From CADDYX01 sp045809945 (GTDB lineage Bacteria > Verrucomicrobiota > Verrucomicrobiia > Chthoniobacterales > UBA10450): DNA of 7,198 nucleotides. This document shows, piece after piece, positions 6,166 through 7,198 of the stretch. The DNA lies in assembly GCA_045809945.1 (NCBI GenBank), contig JBJMWW010000123.1:1-7198 (forward strand). Direction: 5' to 3'. A model generated the notes under the pieces. That model was not told the origin of the DNA. It saw nothing but the letters and a program-made list of their open reading frames with translations, and did no database searches. How positions within the stretch are numbered: position 1 is the first letter of the stretch; every line of letters starts with the position of its first letter. The position numbers were made by a program, and so were the translations under genes.

Positions 6166-6608
6166 GACTCGCGTGCGTCGATGGAAAGTCGCGGCGATTG
6201 CGAGCGGCGCTTTAGTCGCTCTCCTCGTTGCGGCGGCAGTGGCGACAGATGCATGGTCTCGCGCTACAGAGTCCACCTACTATGGGCGCCACACCAATCT
6301 GCTTCAGGTTGGTGAGCGCGTTGCCTTCATCGAAGACTTCCGTGCTGCCGGAGGCCAGCGTATCGCGAAAGCTCAAACTTGCATCGTGCAGGAGGAGCCA
6401 GCATGGGATGAAGACTCGTGTGATCCGGATAGACCGATTAGGATCGCGCTCACTTCGGGCGAAGTCATTTCAGTCCCACGCCATGTCTTGCATCGTGGGT
6501 AAGTCATCTAACCAGGCGATGCAGCGAACCGCGAACCGTCCTTATGCGTAGATCCGAGAGCATGCGAACGTCAGTTCTAGCTCGCGCGGTCGCTGATCTT
6601 GTGTCTCG
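6160..6608 (+). mobile_element. Integron gene cassette 1 (complete)
   Basis: The expected unit of cassette movement runs from the T after the G of the left core site (6159/6160) to the G of the next core site (6608), 449 bp in all. It contains one ORF (6164-6502) and its own attC (6506-6614, shared with the next junction). The ORF fills the cassette with no promoter and only three bases between the stop and the attC, the compact layout typical of integron cassettes. Boundaries follow the known G/TT crossover position of integron integrases. Confidence 0.8.
6164..6502 (+). CDS. Cassette-borne membrane-anchored small protein, unknown function
   Basis: 112 residues. A basic N-terminus (MTRVRRWK) is followed by one strongly hydrophobic Ala/Val/Leu segment (about 9-28), an uncleaved anchor or signal peptide. 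An exported domain of about 80 residues follows. It contains LLQVGERVAFIEDF and IRIALTSGEVISVPRHVL, short beta strands suggestive of a small barrel such as an SH3-like fold, and two Cys (C73, C86) that could form a disulfide. I recognise no family. The ATG overlaps the core recombination site (GTTAGATG), and no Shine-Dalgarno precedes it. The stop lies three bases before the attC. The start choice is supported by the second cassette beginning in exactly the same way. Confidence 0.7.
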   Translation: MTRVRRWKVAAIASGALVALLVAAAVATDAWSRATESTYYGRHTNLLQVGERVAFIEDFRAAGGQRIAKAQTCIVQEEPAWDEDSCDPDRPIRIALTSGEVISVPRHVLHRG

Positions 6609-6614
6609 TTAGAT
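6506..6614 (+). other. attC recombination site (complete, 109 bp)
   Basis: R'' is ATCTAAC (6506-6512, fits RYYYAAC) and R' is GTTAGAT (6608-6614, fits GTTRRRY). With flanks, TCATCTAAC/GTTAGATGA pair over nine bases. Inside, L'' GATGCAGCGAACCGCG (6518-6533) pairs with L' CGCGGTCGCTGATC (6585-6598) over 14 bp. Two single bases are left out on the L'' arm (G6521 and one A of 6527-6528), matching the extrahelical bases of attC sites that set strand choice by integron integrases. Unpaired spacers (6513-6517 and 6599-6607) separate the two stems. The variable region 6534-6584 can extend the stem through GAGC/GCTC (6558-6561 with 6580-6583). Confidence 0.88.
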
Positions 6615-7128
6615 GAATTCGCGACGCGTAGCGCTCGCCGCGACCGTTGCTGCTTGCGGTGTCTGCTGTTCAGGAGCCATAGCTGCGGATGCGGCCGAGC
6701 ACGCGTGCCTGAACGTTTCGGATTTCCAGACAGGAAACCGGAGCGACCCGCTATACGTGAGCTGTAGCTACTGGAATCTCTGTCGGCATCCTAGTGCCCT
6801 CGTCTCGATCGAAGGTGTGCGTGCTAGCGATACGCGACATCGGCATTTTGCTGGCTACTTCTTCCCGTTCGTTCAGCTTTCGGTGGCGCCGAAAAAGAAC
6901 GGGCCTTGGACAGCGGTTCAGCCAAGCATACCTAGAGGGCGACGATTCACTTTACGCGTGGCTCCGTCCACGAGAGTCGACGGGCTCAACGTTGATATGA
7001 CGCCTTTTATTGCAGTGCTACGCTCTGCGCGCTGGGCACGCGTGAGCCTGCGCGGCGGCGAGTCGGCTGTGCTCGATATTACTGAGGTATCGTATGCTTG
7101 GCGAGCAAGTCAGAATTTGCTACGGTAG
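6613..7128 (+). CDS. Cassette-borne secreted protein, unknown function
   Basis: 171 residues. A signal peptide occupies about 1-24 (MNSRRVALAATVAACG, then VCCSGAIA, cleavage probably after AIA or ADA). Three Cys in the signal region do not form a proper lipobox. The mature protein has three Cys (C32, C51, C57) and strand-rich stretches (HFAGYFFPFVQLSVAP, RFTLRVAP, WARVSLRGGESAVLDITEVS), so a small secreted beta protein is likely. I recognise no family. As in cassette 1, the ATG lies in GTTAGATG at the cassette edge with no ribosome site before it. The TAG at 7126-7128 is 14 bases before the next attC. It encodes no known resistance or toxin-antitoxin motif. Confidence 0.7.
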   Translation: MNSRRVALAATVAACGVCCSGAIAADAAEHACLNVSDFQTGNRSDPLYVSCSYWNLCRHPSALVSIEGVRASDTRHRHFAGYFFPFVQLSVAPKKNGPWTAVQPSIPRGRRFTLRVAPSTRVDGLNVDMTPFIAVLRSARWARVSLRGGESAVLDITEVSYAWRASQNLLR

Positions 7129-7142
7129 TCCGTGGTTAATTC

Positions 7143-7198
7143 ATCTAACCAGGCGATGCAGCGAACCGCGAACCGTCCTTATGCGTAGATCCGAGAGC
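7143..7198 (+). other. attC recombination site (5' half only, cut by window edge)
   Basis: It begins with R'' ATCTAAC (7143-7149). From 7141 to 7198 it is identical, base for base, to 6504-6561 of the first attC, including the whole L'' arm. The L' and R' arms would lie outside the window. Confidence 0.85.

Larger units (their letters stand above)
6609..7198 (+). mobile_element. Integron gene cassette 2 (3' end outside window)
   Basis: This begins after the crossover G at 6608, carries one ORF (6613-7128) and enters its attC at 7143. The far arm of that attC is beyond the window, so at least one more core site is expected about 50 bp past the edge. Orientation and layout match cassette 1. 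Confidence 0.78.

Noticed and set aside
6228..6551. 107-residue open frame ending in NQAMQRTANRPYA.
   Set aside because: It overlaps the cassette gene in another frame and its C-terminus is translated attC sequence. It has no start supported by the cassette layout.
6504..7198. CRISPR array because of identical repeats.
   Set aside because: There are only two copies, 637 bp apart, with long ORFs between them and a bulged attC fold; no spacer periodicity.

Overview
The window is GC-rich, gene-dense bacterial DNA. A C-terminal-Phe outer-membrane barrel, several signal peptides and a two-membrane export theme point to a Gram-negative-type (diderm) organism. Gene content and style remind me of soil Verrucomicrobiota (Chthoniobacterales-like). 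That assignment is an impression from memory and not a proven placement; no rRNA or phylogenetic marker is present.

Layout. (1) 1-1199, plus strand: an MFS_3/EntS-like efflux transporter whose 5' end is cut by the window edge. (2) 1200-1449: a convergent intergenic gap with a T-rich tract and one copy of a dispersed REP-like repeat. (3) 1450-3428, minus strand: a two-gene unit. An exported protein of unknown function (2454-3428) is followed 29 bp later by an outer-membrane beta-barrel protein (1450-2424), with a hairpin between them. (4) 3429-3498: a 70-bp divergent promoter region containing an imperfect palindrome. (5) 3499-6034, plus strand: a tightly coupled three-gene operon of ABC-2 ATPase, ABC-2 permease and a signal-peptide-bearing SCP2 (sterol-carrier-like) protein. 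Both junctions are 4-bp ATGA overlaps. (6) 6035-6158: a noncoding boundary with inverted repeats. (7) 6159-7198: the start of an integron-type gene cassette array.

The cassette array is the most unusual part. Three GTTAGATGA / TCATCTAAC type recombination boundaries frame two small ORFs that lie in the same orientation. One attC site is complete (6506-6614, 109 bp). Its outer R''/R' arms pair perfectly, and its inner L''/L' arms pair with two single-base bulges on the L'' side, as in classical attC sites. A second attC begins at 7143 and is cut by the window edge; its visible 58 bases (7141-7198) are identical to the first copy (6504-6561). Both cassette genes start with an ATG embedded in the core site itself (GTTAGATG), 4-5 bases after the expected crossover. 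They encode small exported or membrane-anchored proteins that I do not recognise. No integron integrase gene is in the window. The left end of the array has a core site but no canonical partner arm, so it could be an attI, a degraded attC, or the scar of a cassette inserted into ordinary chromosomal DNA just after the ABC operon.

Functionally, the ABC-2/SCP2 operon looks like an envelope export system. The periplasmic SCP2 protein may bind a hydrophobic substrate handled by the transporter. The divergently transcribed secreted protein/OMP pair may share its regulation through the short common intergenic region. These functional links are inferences from gene order.
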